Assembly: GCA_963665595.2 (NCBI GenBank)
Contig: CAXXJK010000005.1
Span: forward strand, 62,001 to 126,000
DNA from: G963665595 sp963665595
GTDB taxonomy: Bacteria; Actinomycetota; Coriobacteriia; Coriobacteriales; CADBOM01
DNA: 64,000 nt
Direction: 5' to 3'
The notes beneath the pieces are model-generated. The model did not search any database. It saw only the letters and a list, made by a program, of their open reading frames with translations, and was not told the origin of the DNA. Positions 8,052 through 16,515 of this stretch are shown here, piece after piece (positions within the stretch are counted from its first letter, which is position 1; the number at the start of each line of letters is the position of its first letter). Both the position numbers and the translations under genes were made by a program.

Positions 8052-9238
8052 CCTTTCTTGCTTTTGAGGAGCAATATCACAAAGACGGGTGCGCCGATGA
8101 CGGCAGTAAGAATACCGAGAGGTATTTCCATGGTAAGAAGGTTTCGTGCAATATCGTCAACAATCAAAAGATAGATTGCACCGGTGAGCATTGAGGCGGG
8201 TATCAGATATCGATAGTTGGGGCCTACGATCATGCGCGCGAAGTGGGGAATGACGAGGCCAACCCACCCAATCTGTCCAACAACAGAAACCGCTGAGGAC
8301 GTTACGAGAGTGGCCGCTATGATGATGACAAGCCGTAGATGCGTGGCATTTACACCGAGTGCCGAGGCCTCGGCATCGCCGAAGGAAAGTATGTTGATAC
8401 GCCAGCGCAAGGCGAGCAACACGGCAAACCCTACGGCAAGCGGTATCAACATCATAAGCAAATCCTCAGTCTCAAAGGCAGAAAGACCTCCCATGAGCCA
8501 AAATGTGATCTCGGGGAGTTGGGAAAACGGGTCTGCTTCATATTTGATGATCGACACAAACGCCTGAAACATGGCACCCACCACCATGCCCGCCAGAACC
8601 AAAACGAGAATCGTCGAGTCGCGCCGCCCCACCACCTTGCTGATAAGGTAGGTCAATGCGACGGCAGCAAGGCCGAATAGAAACGACGTAATTTGGGTAA
8701 AAAACTGCGAAAATCCGAGCAGGATAGCGATGGATGCACCAAACCCTGCGCCGGCGGATGCTCCCAAGATATCCGGAGAAACCATCGGGTTTCTGAAGAC
8801 TCCCTGGTAACTGGCGCCGGCGATAGCAAGGGCCGCCCCTACCAATACGGCTGCGGTTATGCGAGGAAATCTGATGTTGGTGATGACAGAGATCACTTCT
8901 GAGGATACTTCGGGTGGCTGGAATGTGATCGTTGTCCAAAAATAGTCAAGTAGACTGGGAATCTGTAGTGGATAACGGCCAAGAGAATATGAGATTACTA
9001 TCGTGACAATGAGTAGTATCACCAATCCGATGAGGATCAATGTATTGTGCCGGTGTCCTCTTCTGTGCTCTGCAAGTTCGTGCGTGCATGACGCAATGGG
9101 AACATGTCCTTCATGGCGGTTTGCAAATCTTGACACGATACGCGCGCGCCTCTGTTCTTCAGCAGAAAGACAAGTCTCCTCAGATGAGTGTTCAAGTTGT
9201 TTCATCAGCTTGTCGCGCATACGAGACTCACTTGTCAT
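8042..9238 (-). CDS. ABC importer permease, FecCD/BtuC family, with His-rich N-terminal extension
   Basis: This 398-residue polytopic membrane protein has the FecCD signature segments: RFPRITAAVLVGAALAIAG followed by GVFRNPMVSPDILG, the ALRWRINILSFGDAEASALG coupling region, and GQIGWVGLVIPHFARMIVGP. It forms the translocation channel as a homodimer with the ATPase encoded downstream. Before the first membrane segment (about residue 65) there is an unusually long polar tail containing a cluster of histidines (CTHELAEHRRGHRH), which is not part of the core family and could sense or bind metal; that is inference. The start overlaps the stop of the surface-protein gene by ATGA. Confidence 0.92.
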   Translation of the reverse strand: MTSESRMRDKLMKQLEHSSEETCLSAEEQRRARIVSRFANRHEGHVPIASCTHELAEHRRGHRHNTLILIGLVILLIVTIVISYSLGRYPLQIPSLLDYFWTTITFQPPEVSSEVISVITNIRFPRITAAVLVGAALAIAGASYQGVFRNPMVSPDILGASAGAGFGASIAILLGFSQFFTQITSFLFGLAAVALTYLISKVVGRRDSTILVLVLAGMVVGAMFQAFVSIIKYEADPFSQLPEITFWLMGGLSAFETEDLLMMLIPLAVGFAVLLALRWRINILSFGDAEASALGVNATHLRLVIIIAATLVTSSAVSVVGQIGWVGLVIPHFARMIVGPNYRYLIPASMLTGAIYLLIVDDIARNLLTMEIPLGILTAVIGAPVFVILLLKSKKGWA

Positions 9239-10155
9239 CGTGTTCTACCTCTACGTACGATGACAAGCGCTCCGGTACCAAAGATCACTAATCCCACGAT
9301 AACGATACCGCCTATCTGCCATCCGGAGAGGTTTGAGGAAGTTGTCGAAGATTCTCCTGAGGCAGATGTTTGTGCGGTGCTCGTGACGGCCGAGATTTGC
9401 GCTGTTGACGCTCCCGGAATTCCTGTAGTGGCTAGGTCGGGTTTGAGTGCCGTGCACGTTATAGAAGTGCTTACATCTGTGGGTATAAGAAAGTAGTTGC
9501 CGCCGAATGATAAAGAGAACTCGACACAACCATCTGTTACCGTAAGATTGTCTGGACCGGCACAAATCTGGTCGAGCGTCATATATTCTTGAGGGTCGAT
9601 AGGGTTGCCGGCTCCGTGTACGACGGCATCAGACATGCCGCCGTAATAGAACAAAGCAAGTTGCTGCCCGTCGTTCCAGACATTAGATACATTCAAGATG
9701 ACCCGGGCAGTTCCTCCAAAATCTGTTTTGTTTCCCGTAGAAATATAGTATGCAGATGCGCCGCCCGGTAGAGTCGAGGTACCCGGAGCACCCCCATAGC
9801 GAGAGATCTCCAACCAGTACGGGCCCGAAGGGTTCTTGATGGCTCCACCGGTGAATATCCATGCGTAATCAAGTGAGCCATCTTTGAAGTAGCGCTCATA
9901 ACGGTCGACGGTGTTGGTGTCGTTAAGGCTTGCTAGATGCTTCCAAGCCACTCGGGCTCCGCTGCCGATATGATACTGGTAGGGGGCATCTTGCGTGCCG
10001 TTTCCTGAGACGATTTGGCAATCGTTTTGTCCGATTTCTTCATTGTCGGCATATGCAAGAGGAGCGTACATCAAAGCTATAATGATTGTTAAAGCTATGA
10101 ATAGTGCGAGAATGCAAGACCGACGCACATGACGTATTTCGGTATTGACTACCAT
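9235..10155 (-). CDS. Membrane-anchored surface protein, first gene of the importer operon
   Basis: This 306-residue exported protein has a signal peptide (core ILALFIALTIIIALMYAPLAYA) and a C-terminal membrane anchor (IGGIVIVGLVIFGTGALVIV, then RRGRTR). No LPXTG sorting motif is present, so it is probably held by the C-terminal helix. The ectodomain is rich in Gly, Tyr and Asn and ends in a low-complexity Ser/Thr stalk (about residues 240-275). I do not recognise a named domain. Its position as first gene of the FecCD-type operon, coupled by ATGA to the permease, suggests that it captures the ligand at the cell surface and hands it to the binding protein. The same pairing of anchored surface proteins with FecB-type lipoproteins recurs at 43.9-51 kb. 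Confidence 0.75.
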   Translation of the reverse strand: MVVNTEIRHVRRSCILALFIALTIIIALMYAPLAYADNEEIGQNDCQIVSGNGTQDAPYQYHIGSGARVAWKHLASLNDTNTVDRYERYFKDGSLDYAWIFTGGAIKNPSGPYWLEISRYGGAPGTSTLPGGASAYYISTGNKTDFGGTARVILNVSNVWNDGQQLALFYYGGMSDAVVHGAGNPIDPQEYMTLDQICAGPDNLTVTDGCVEFSLSFGGNYFLIPTDVSTSITCTALKPDLATTGIPGASTAQISAVTSTAQTSASGESSTTSSNLSGWQIGGIVIVGLVIFGTGALVIVRRGRTR

Positions 10156-10208
10156 GAACTACCTCTTTCAAACTGCTCTAAAATTTCGTAGCGGGTTTTG
10201 GTCACAAC

Positions 10209-10229
10209 AAAAAAGCCGCCGAAGCAGCT
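10209..10229 (-). terminator. Rho-independent terminator of the Crp/Fnr gene
   Basis: Read on the minus strand, AGCTGC-TTCG-GCGGCT (10229-10214) forms a six-base stem with one G-T pair and a UUCG tetraloop, followed directly by six T residues. It lies 47 bp past the stop of the Crp/Fnr gene and upstream of the importer operon, so the two are separate transcription units. Confidence 0.85.
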
Positions 10230-10275
10230 TCATTATACTTATTAAAGAATATTTTGTATGTTAGTGAAACAACAT

Positions 10276-10947
10276 TTAGTTAGTTTTTATAAGTTTGAAA
10301 CAGTTTTTATGATACTCGATGAGGTTATCTTCTCTCATTTTTCGTAGTTCGGTTGAAAGTGCGCTTCGGTTTACACTGAGGAATTCGGCCATTTCTTCTC
10401 TGTTGGCACAGATTCTAAATTGTTCGCTTCCTCTTCTTTTTGACATGAGTTGCAGGTAGAGTAGGATGCGCGCACGTAGCGAATGCTGCTCTAAGATCTC
10501 CATGCGCTCAAAGCTTTTCTGACTTCGTATGGCCAGCAGATCAACGAGGCGAGCTAGGATCGTCTGTTTGAGAATTTCGTCATAGTTTGCATGCAAAATT
10601 TCTTGATAGTCGAAAAAATATATTGTCGCATCCTCCAAACATCGATAACAGAAAAAGGAGTGATTGCGCGATGAGGTAGCAAATTCGACGGCAAAGAAAT
10701 GGTCTTTGCGACAAAACTGTACGATAGATTCTTTTCCATCAAGGCTGATTTTGAACCCGGATATGGCTCCTTCGATGACAAGGCCGAATTTCGTCGTTGC
10801 GTCGGTTTCATCAAAGATGATCTGATCTTTTGCATACTCTTGGTATTCCGGCTCCAGCTTCTCGATAAGTACATCGTACTGGGCATCAGTAAAGCCTTCA
10901 AATATGAATGAGTGTTTGAGAGATTCAATCAACAGAGAATGGTCCAT
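10276..10947 (-). CDS. Crp/Fnr family transcriptional regulator
   Basis: This 223-residue cytoplasmic regulator has an N-terminal cyclic-nucleotide-binding-like beta-roll (residues about 20-130: EYAKDQIIFDETD, KFGLVIEGAISGFKISLDGKESIVQF) and a C-terminal winged HTH (NREEMAEFLSVNRSALSTELRKM). The two cysteines in FFCYRCLEDATI do not make a known Fnr cluster pattern, so the signal is unknown. It lies immediately upstream of the surface-protein and importer operon in the same direction but is separated from it by a terminator, which fits a local regulator of metal or haem uptake. The HTH resembles that of the partial regulator at the left edge of the window. Confidence 0.9.
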   Translation of the reverse strand: MDHSLLIESLKHSFIFEGFTDAQYDVLIEKLEPEYQEYAKDQIIFDETDATTKFGLVIEGAISGFKISLDGKESIVQFCRKDHFFAVEFATSSRNHSFFCYRCLEDATIYFFDYQEILHANYDEILKQTILARLVDLLAIRSQKSFERMEILEQHSLRARILLYLQLMSKRRGSEQFRICANREEMAEFLSVNRSALSTELRKMREDNLIEYHKNCFKLIKTN

Positions 10948-11061
10948 CTTCCCTTATTCCTCAAGTAGTGTAGGTGTCGACTGCTACTGTATCATATCAT
11001 TCTCTTCCGTGAATAACCATGGCAGACGAGAGGCACCTGTTCACCTAATTATGGTTGAGTT

Positions 11062-11748
11062 TCAGGATTTACGGTATCGTTGTTCAAACTCTCTCACATG
11101 TCGTTCGAGAAAGTCGAGGGCTTCGTTTTCCTTTTCAGGCTGATCATCATAACGAATGAACAGAAGAAGCATCGGGCTATAGAAGTTCATGGCGACGACG
11201 GTAGGGTCGGCCTTTATGAATATTCCGCATTCAATCAGTTGTTGAAACAGGATGCTTTGATAGGCAATGCTGTCTTCGGTAAATATCTTGCGATAGAGCG
11301 TAGAAATCTCTGAATCGCTGTATTGCTCGATCGTCAGCATGCGTCTGAAACGTGCTGCAAAAGGATTTTTAAGGTAGAAGAGAAACACCTGTTTTGATAG
11401 TTCTACAAGGTCATCGGTATTCATTTCAGAGAAGTAGAACGAAGCATCTCCCTTGCTGGCGTCGGCAATATTGAGAGTTTTTGTCAGCGTGTCCATGCGC
11501 GCGGTCATTTCCACGAGAATGGTATCGAATATCTCGTGTTTGCTGGTGAAGTGCTTATAGAGTGAACTATCCTTGATACCCACGGCATCTGCAATGGTTT
11601 TCACGCTCACGCCACTGTATCCTCGTTGCGAAAAGAGGGTAAGCGATTCGTCGATGATGCGCTCGCGTGTTGTTAGCTGAGTTTCTGAGCGGGTGTTTTC
11701 TGTGCTGAGATGGGCATTTTTGCGATCGCCCGGGGTTTCTTTCATCAT
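11062..11748 (-). CDS. TetR family transcriptional regulator
   Basis: This 228-residue repressor-type regulator has its TetR N-terminal HTH at residues about 27-75 (RERIIDESLTLFSQRGYSGVSVKTIADAVGIKDSSLYKHFTSKHEIFD spans it). The ligand-binding helical domain that follows is not recognisable by sequence, as is usual. The start overlaps the stop of the radical SAM gene (ATGA at 11745-11748), so the two form one operon. A palindromic operator overlaps the promoter of that operon (12851-12889), and autoregulation by this protein is the simplest reading. The inducer is unknown. Confidence 0.9.
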   Translation of the reverse strand: MMKETPGDRKNAHLSTENTRSETQLTTRERIIDESLTLFSQRGYSGVSVKTIADAVGIKDSSLYKHFTSKHEIFDTILVEMTARMDTLTKTLNIADASKGDASFYFSEMNTDDLVELSKQVFLFYLKNPFAARFRRMLTIEQYSDSEISTLYRKIFTEDSIAYQSILFQQLIECGIFIKADPTVVAMNFYSPMLLLFIRYDDQPEKENEALDFLERHVREFEQRYRKS

Positions 11749-12833
11749 AGCTGGCCTGCCAATCGCCGCACTTCTTCCTCTTTCTCAAAGAGCGCACACC
11801 CGCCTACATGGTCGCCCTCTAAACAGGCATCGGCGCGTAGACTGGTGAAGAGGGGAGACTGCAGAGCACCCTCAAGCGACGTAGCGCGCATATCGGTGTC
11901 AGAGTAGGGCGAGAACGGACAGGGTTCGGCTTTACCGTATGCGTTGATGTGGAAGAATCCTCTACCGGCGGCGAGACATCCTCCTGATGCCTGTTCGTCT
12001 CCGGGAAACGAGACAAACAGAAGCGAGCCTCGACTTTTGCGCAGATCGTCGACACGTGTTCCCAGATAGTGGCGCTCAGCTTCCGTAAGGGCACGCTCAC
12101 GAGTAGTGGAATCGAGCGGCACATATTCGATGAATAAAACCAGCTGGCAGCCTCTGTTACCGAGCCGATCGATGAAGGCATCTGAGGTAACTTCAGCAAT
12201 ATTGTCGCGTGTGACAGTGATTGATGCACCAAAAAGCAGTTTGCGATCCACGCAGCTATCCATAACAGCACAGACTTCATCGTAGATACCCAAACCTCGA
12301 CGTTCATCGGTGTGCTCCCGGCTACCCTCAATGCTCAGAACGGGGAGAAGATTACGGTGATGATCAAAGTAGGTGAGATAGTCGGCATCGACCAGTGTGC
12401 CATTGGTAAATACGGGGAAGAGCATACCGTACGATGCGGCTGCCTCAAGCACGTCTCGGCGCATCAGCGGTTCTCCGCCCGCTAACAGTACGAAATCAAT
12501 TCCCGCCTCGTCGGCTTCTTTGAATATACGACGCCACTCTGCAGCGGAAAGCTGATCGTCTGTTTGATGTTCGTGGCATGCATGAGTCTTTTGCGCGTAG
12601 CAACCCGTGCAGCTGAGATTGCAGTCGTTGGTAATACTTGCAATAAGAAACGGCGGTATATGCGTTCCGTTGACTTCAGCGGTATGACGTTTTGCTGCCG
12701 AACGGCGGGACCTGAGCGCAAATGAAGCGAGGAAAGCGCTTTCTCGCGGGTTGGATAGCGTCGCTTTTATTGCGCTTGAGATGAGTCCCTCTACTCCCTT
12801 GGTCAGATACGATTCGAGTTCTGTTGCGTTCAT
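11745..12833 (-). CDS. Radical SAM protein, SPASM/BtrN-like
   Basis: This 362-residue cytoplasmic iron-sulfur enzyme has CNLSCTGC (Cys71, Cys75, Cys78), the CX3CX2C motif that holds the SAM-cleaving 4Fe-4S cluster. It is followed by GGEPLMRRDVLEAA and by SIEGSREHTDERRG of the partial TIM barrel. The last 100 residues contain further cysteines (GGCLAAGRGFFHINAYGKAEPCPFSP spans two, then CLEGDHVGGCALFEKE) arranged like a SPASM-type auxiliary cluster domain. Such enzymes modify peptides, sugars or cofactors; no precursor peptide is visible nearby, so the substrate is unknown. It is co-transcribed with the TetR regulator. AGGAG lies seven bases before ATG 12833. Confidence 0.88.
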   Translation of the reverse strand: MNATELESYLTKGVEGLISSAIKATLSNPRESAFLASFALRSRRSAAKRHTAEVNGTHIPPFLIASITNDCNLSCTGCYAQKTHACHEHQTDDQLSAAEWRRIFKEADEAGIDFVLLAGGEPLMRRDVLEAAASYGMLFPVFTNGTLVDADYLTYFDHHRNLLPVLSIEGSREHTDERRGLGIYDEVCAVMDSCVDRKLLFGASITVTRDNIAEVTSDAFIDRLGNRGCQLVLFIEYVPLDSTTRERALTEAERHYLGTRVDDLRKSRGSLLFVSFPGDEQASGGCLAAGRGFFHINAYGKAEPCPFSPYSDTDMRATSLEGALQSPLFTSLRADACLEGDHVGGCALFEKEEEVRRLAGQL

Positions 12834-12850
12834 AGGTCTTCTCCTGTTCA

Positions 12851-12896
12851 GCTAGTAACCACTAGCTACTATAGCTAGTGGTTACTAGCTTGTCAA
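12851..12896 (-). promoter_or_regulatory. Promoter with tandem palindromic operators for the radical SAM-TetR operon
   Basis: On the minus strand, TTGACA (12896-12891) and TATAGT (12873-12868) are separated by exactly 17 bp. Two copies of the CTAGT-N4-ACTAG element fall at 12875-12888, inside the spacer, and 12852-12865, just after the -10. Together they form a perfect 18-bp inverted repeat with a 3-bp centre (12851-12889). A repressor bound here would block RNA polymerase, which fits autoregulation by the TetR protein of the operon. Confidence 0.85.
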
Positions 12897-12907
12897 GATC
12901 AGATCTC

Positions 12908-14503
12908 TTAAACAGTTTCTGTCAGTGATTCTTGTTTTTCTATAACAGAATTTCTGGGGGCGGATTTTTCGTCAAATGTTGTTTTGAGTTGGTTTTCCTT
13001 AATAAACAAAAGAATACCTGCACCGACGAGTAAAAATGGGGCGAGATACATGAAGATAGGTACCAGTGCATCATGATATGCATTCTGGATAAGAAGTTGC
13101 ATGTCTGCAGGCAATTGCCCTATCACTGTGGGAGTTATTGCATTAACATCGATTCCGCTACCTGACAATTTTCCTGCCGCATATGAAAACTGATCGCTGA
13201 GACGTGAAGTAAACAACGCACCAATGACCGAGGCACCCAAGGTCGCGCCAACTTCTCTGATGTAGTTATTGGATGAGGTGGCGGTGCCGACCATACTCTG
13301 GGGAAATTCGTTTTGAACGATCAAAACGAGAATCTGCTGCCCGAGCCCCATTCCAAAGCCGAGGATAAACAGATAGATAAACATAATCACAAGCGAAGTA
13401 TCTACCAGTATAGTAGAGAGCAATATAAGACCTACAGCGGCAATGAGACAGCTGGCAATAGGCATCCATTTATATCTGCCGGTTTTTGAGGCGATGAAAC
13501 CCGATACGGTCGCAGTGAGCATCATGCCTATCATGCAGGGGAGTAGCATATAGCCGGATTCGGTTGCCGTGGCACCGTCCACGACCTGGAGATAGGTGGG
13601 CAAATACGAAATGGTGCCCATCATAGCAAGCATAATAAGTAGGCCTGCCACAGAGGCGAGCACAAAATTTCTGTTCTTGAAGAGTGCTAACGGTATAAGG
13701 GGTTCTCGAGCATGCCGTTCAGCTTTGACAAATAGTGCAAAGCATACTACGCATGCTACGGCGAGCGCTATCGCCTCTGGCGAAGCCCAGCCTGTCGCAG
13801 AACCACCAACGGTTGTGAACATGATCAAACAAATAGTTCCCCCTATTACAAAAGCGGTTCCAGTGATATCAAGTTCAGGTTTTTTGATTAGCGGAGAGGC
13901 TTTGGGCAAAAACAATGCGGCAAGTATGATCGCAATGATGGCGAGGGGGACGTTGAACCAGAAAATGTAACGCCAACCAACGACTTCAGTGAACCAGCCA
14001 CCCAGCAAGGGGCCCAAAAGCATAGATACGGCAAAGACGGCGCCCATGACGCCCATATATTTCCCTCTTTGGCGAACAGGAACAACATCAGCAATGATAG
14101 CTTGAGCCAGTATCATCAGGCCACCGCCACCAAGACCCTGGACAGCGCGTCCTGCGATAAGGGCAAACATGCTTCCTCCGATAGCGCATATAAGCGATCC
14201 GAGGGTAAACAGCAGAAGCGCTGCAATAAAGAGGGGCTTTCGCCCGATGAGATCACCGAGTTTTCCGTAGAGAGGCATCATACAGGTGGATGCAAGTACG
14301 TATGCAGTGGTAACCCAGAGCATATGGTTCACGCCTTCAAGTTCGCCCACAATGGTAGGCAGGGACGTTGAAACGATCGTCTGATCAAGCGAGCTAACCA
14401 ACATCGCGAGTATTAACCCTGCAAAGATGGCTGCAAGCGAAGTTCCTTTCAATCCTTTCGACTCGCTTTCCTTTGGTCTTGTTTGATTATTTAATGCTCC
14501 CAT
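12908..14503 (-). CDS. DHA2 (EmrB/QacA) family MFS multidrug exporter
   Basis: This is an integral membrane protein of about 531 residues with 14 predicted membrane segments and the DHA2 hallmarks: SSLDQTIVSTSLPTIVGEL in helix 1, YGKLGDLIGRKP (MFS motif A), GRAVQGLGGGGLMILAQAI, and GPLLGGWFTEVVGWRYIFW (motif C region). It should export cationic or amphipathic drugs by proton antiport. A GTG at 14527 opens the frame, but AAAGGA lies directly before it in the leader and is best spaced for the ATG at 14503 (MGALNNQ). Its promoter carries an operator of its own (14547-14564), unlike that of the TetR operon that follows it. Confidence 0.9.
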   Translation of the reverse strand: MGALNNQTRPKESESKGLKGTSLAAIFAGLILAMLVSSLDQTIVSTSLPTIVGELEGVNHMLWVTTAYVLASTCMMPLYGKLGDLIGRKPLFIAALLLFTLGSLICAIGGSMFALIAGRAVQGLGGGGLMILAQAIIADVVPVRQRGKYMGVMGAVFAVSMLLGPLLGGWFTEVVGWRYIFWFNVPLAIIAIILAALFLPKASPLIKKPELDITGTAFVIGGTICLIMFTTVGGSATGWASPEAIALAVACVVCFALFVKAERHAREPLIPLALFKNRNFVLASVAGLLIMLAMMGTISYLPTYLQVVDGATATESGYMLLPCMIGMMLTATVSGFIASKTGRYKWMPIASCLIAAVGLILLSTILVDTSLVIMFIYLFILGFGMGLGQQILVLIVQNEFPQSMVGTATSSNNYIREVGATLGASVIGALFTSRLSDQFSYAAGKLSGSGIDVNAITPTVIGQLPADMQLLIQNAYHDALVPIFMYLAPFLLVGAGILLFIKENQLKTTFDEKSAPRNSVIEKQESLTETV

Positions 14504-14542
14504 AAATGACATGTCCTTTCTCAACACGTTTTCGAGGACATT

Positions 14543-14571
14543 TTAATCAGTTCTGATGAACTGAGCGTCAA
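14543..14571 (-). promoter_or_regulatory. Promoter with a palindromic operator in its spacer, upstream of the DHA2 exporter
   Basis: On the minus strand, TTGACG (14571-14566) and a weak GATTAA (14548-14543) are 17 bp apart. A perfect inverted repeat TCAGTTC-N4-GAACTGA (14547-14564) occupies the spacer. This is a typical repressor site. It differs from the CTAGT-type operator at 12851-12889, so a different regulator, not obviously encoded nearby, may control the exporter. Confidence 0.65.
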
Positions 14572-14656
14572 CTAGGACTTCATAGCAATTTCACAGTGCG
14601 ATGACTGTTTGGTTGGGCAGATAGAATATCCGTCAACAATAGTTTGGCAGGGTTCA

Positions 14657-15703
14657 CTACCTCTGTTTAGCTACAACGGGAATGCGTGTTGTGAATGTGC
14701 TACCAAGATTTTCGGTGCTGTCGACGCTAATTGTTCCTCCGTGGAGTTCGACGATGCGTTTTGCTGCTGCGAGGCCAAGCCCGTTACCCATAGTGGAGTG
14801 AGACTCGTCAGCTTGATAAAACTTATCAAAGATATGATCAAAAGCCGACTGTCTGATACCTATGCCATTGTCTTGTACGGTAACGACTATCGACTCTGTC
14901 TCTTGCCTTAAGGTTATCTCTACGGTCCCATTTCTTGGCGTAAATTTAATGGCATTATCCAAGAGATTAAGCCACACTCTATTTAACATGTCTTTGTTGC
15001 CGGAGCACTCAACTTCGTCCATATCTACCTGCAGAGAAATATTTTTACTCTCCCAGTTGTTCTCTAGCATAACGATGGTCCGGCGAATCTGTTCGGCAAG
15101 ATTGAATTGCTCTATGTCGATGAGCATCATCTGATGTTCGACTTTTGAAAGATCGAGTACCTCTGTTGATAATTGAGAAAGGCGTTCGGATTCCTTGATT
15201 ATTATATCGAGATATTCGCGTCTTTCTTCAGCACTCAAGTCGTCATAACGAAGCTCTTCTGCAAATCCTTTAATCGAGACAATGGGCGTCTTGAATTCAT
15301 GACTGAAGTTATCGATGAAGTCTGCTCGTAACATCTCAATGCTGCCAAGCTCTGTGGCCATGCGGTTGAAGCTGACTGCCAATTCGTTTAATTCCTGCGG
15401 ACGGGCTATCTCCAGTCGTGTGTCAAAGTTTCCCTTTGCCAGCTTGTCAGTTGCTTCAATTATTTGATGTATGGGGCGCAGTGGTAGGCGGCTAATAAAC
15501 AGAGAGACTACGGTGCCCACTATGACGCAGGCAAGAAGTACGGCAAAGATAATAGCCCACGGCTCAAGACGGTTACCGGACTGAAATGCGGAGATGAGGA
15601 ATGCAACGAAACCGATGATGAAAGCAGTGATCATGAAGTTGACAAGGCTTACCACTGAAAACCATAGAGAAAGTCCGATGCGTCTTTCAAGGGGCTTTTT
15701 CAT
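14657..15703 (-). CDS. Sensor histidine kinase with HAMP domain
   Basis: This 348-residue inner-membrane kinase has two membrane helices (about 14-40 and 48-71) with almost no extracellular loop, a HAMP linker (about 71-123), a HisKA domain with phospho-acceptor His135 in NFSHEFKTP, and an HATPase domain (NLLDNAIKFTPRNG, VQDNGIGI, GNGLGLAAAKRIVELHGG). The lack of a sensory loop suggests an intramembrane-sensing type, common for kinases beside antibiotic-efflux ABC systems. Its start codon shares one base with the stop of the response-regulator gene, and the pair is divergent from a MacAB-like efflux operon. Confidence 0.93.
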   Translation of the reverse strand: MKKPLERRIGLSLWFSVVSLVNFMITAFIIGFVAFLISAFQSGNRLEPWAIIFAVLLACVIVGTVVSLFISRLPLRPIHQIIEATDKLAKGNFDTRLEIARPQELNELAVSFNRMATELGSIEMLRADFIDNFSHEFKTPIVSIKGFAEELRYDDLSAEERREYLDIIIKESERLSQLSTEVLDLSKVEHQMMLIDIEQFNLAEQIRRTIVMLENNWESKNISLQVDMDEVECSGNKDMLNRVWLNLLDNAIKFTPRNGTVEITLRQETESIVVTVQDNGIGIRQSAFDHIFDKFYQADESHSTMGNGLGLAAAKRIVELHGGTISVDSTENLGSTFTTRIPVVAKQR

Positions 15704-16374
15704 CAGTGTATCACCGCCTTGTATCCTACTCCGCGCACTGATATAAGCTCGAACTCAGGGTAGTGTTCAAAGCGCCGACGTAAACGGTTCATATGTGTGT
15801 TCACTGTCGTCTCGCCACTGTTTGAATCAACCCCCCATATCTCATCCATTAACTGTAGGCGTGTAAAGATATGGTCGGGATATGAGAGCAATTTATAGAG
15901 CAGCTGGAATTCCTTTTGAGGAAGTTCTTCGCGTTCATCTCCACGGGTAATCGTAAAGGTGTCATAGTTCAAGACGACCTCACCTATGACAAGCCGACGC
16001 TCGGCGGCTATCTGTGCACGTCTGATCAGAGCTCGTATACGCAGGAGCATTTCCTCAGTATCAACGGGCTTGGTCATATAGTCATCGGTGCCGGCGAGAA
16101 AGCCCCTCTTTTTATCGATTGGAAGTTGCTTGGCGGTTACCATGAGAATGGGTACTGAAGATCCGCTCGCACGCAACATGTCTGTGAATTCATAACCATC
16201 CATGCCTGGCATCATTACGTCAAGCACGATAAGATCTATTACTTGGCGCTCGAGTAATGCAAGCGCATCTGCGGCATCAGTTGCAACATGCGTCTGGTAT
16301 CCCGCTCGTCTCAGAACAGCCGCTATCAGTTTTCGTGAGTTTTCATCATCCTCAACGACAAGAAGATTAATCAT
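15703..16374 (-). CDS. OmpR/PhoB family response regulator
   Basis: This 223-residue protein has a receiver domain (residues 1-118) with acidic pocket EDDE, phospho-acceptor Asp52 in VLDVMMPG and conserved Lys in VTAKQ. A winged-helix DNA-binding domain follows (about 128-222: LPQKEFQLLYKLLSYPDHIFTRLQLMDEIWG and NTHMNRLRRRFE within it). It is partnered with the kinase encoded directly downstream. The gene is divergent from the efflux operon starting at 16516, across a gap of about 140 bp, so that operon is the likely target. Confidence 0.95.
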   Translation of the reverse strand: MINLLVVEDDENSRKLIAAVLRRAGYQTHVATDAADALALLERQVIDLIVLDVMMPGMDGYEFTDMLRASGSSVPILMVTAKQLPIDKKRGFLAGTDDYMTKPVDTEEMLLRIRALIRRAQIAAERRLVIGEVVLNYDTFTITRGDEREELPQKEFQLLYKLLSYPDHIFTRLQLMDEIWGVDSNSGETTVNTHMNRLRRRFEHYPEFELISVRGVGYKAVIH

Positions 16375-16515
16375 GGCCTTCGCCTCCTCGTGGTGGTTAT
16401 TGTCTCATAGAGGTATGAATTAGAAATGAACGCTTAGTTTCTCTTCAGTTTATGCAAGGGCGCTAAGATTCCTTCAACTTTGTTCATGTTTAACAGAAGG
16501 AGACCCGATCGCATC

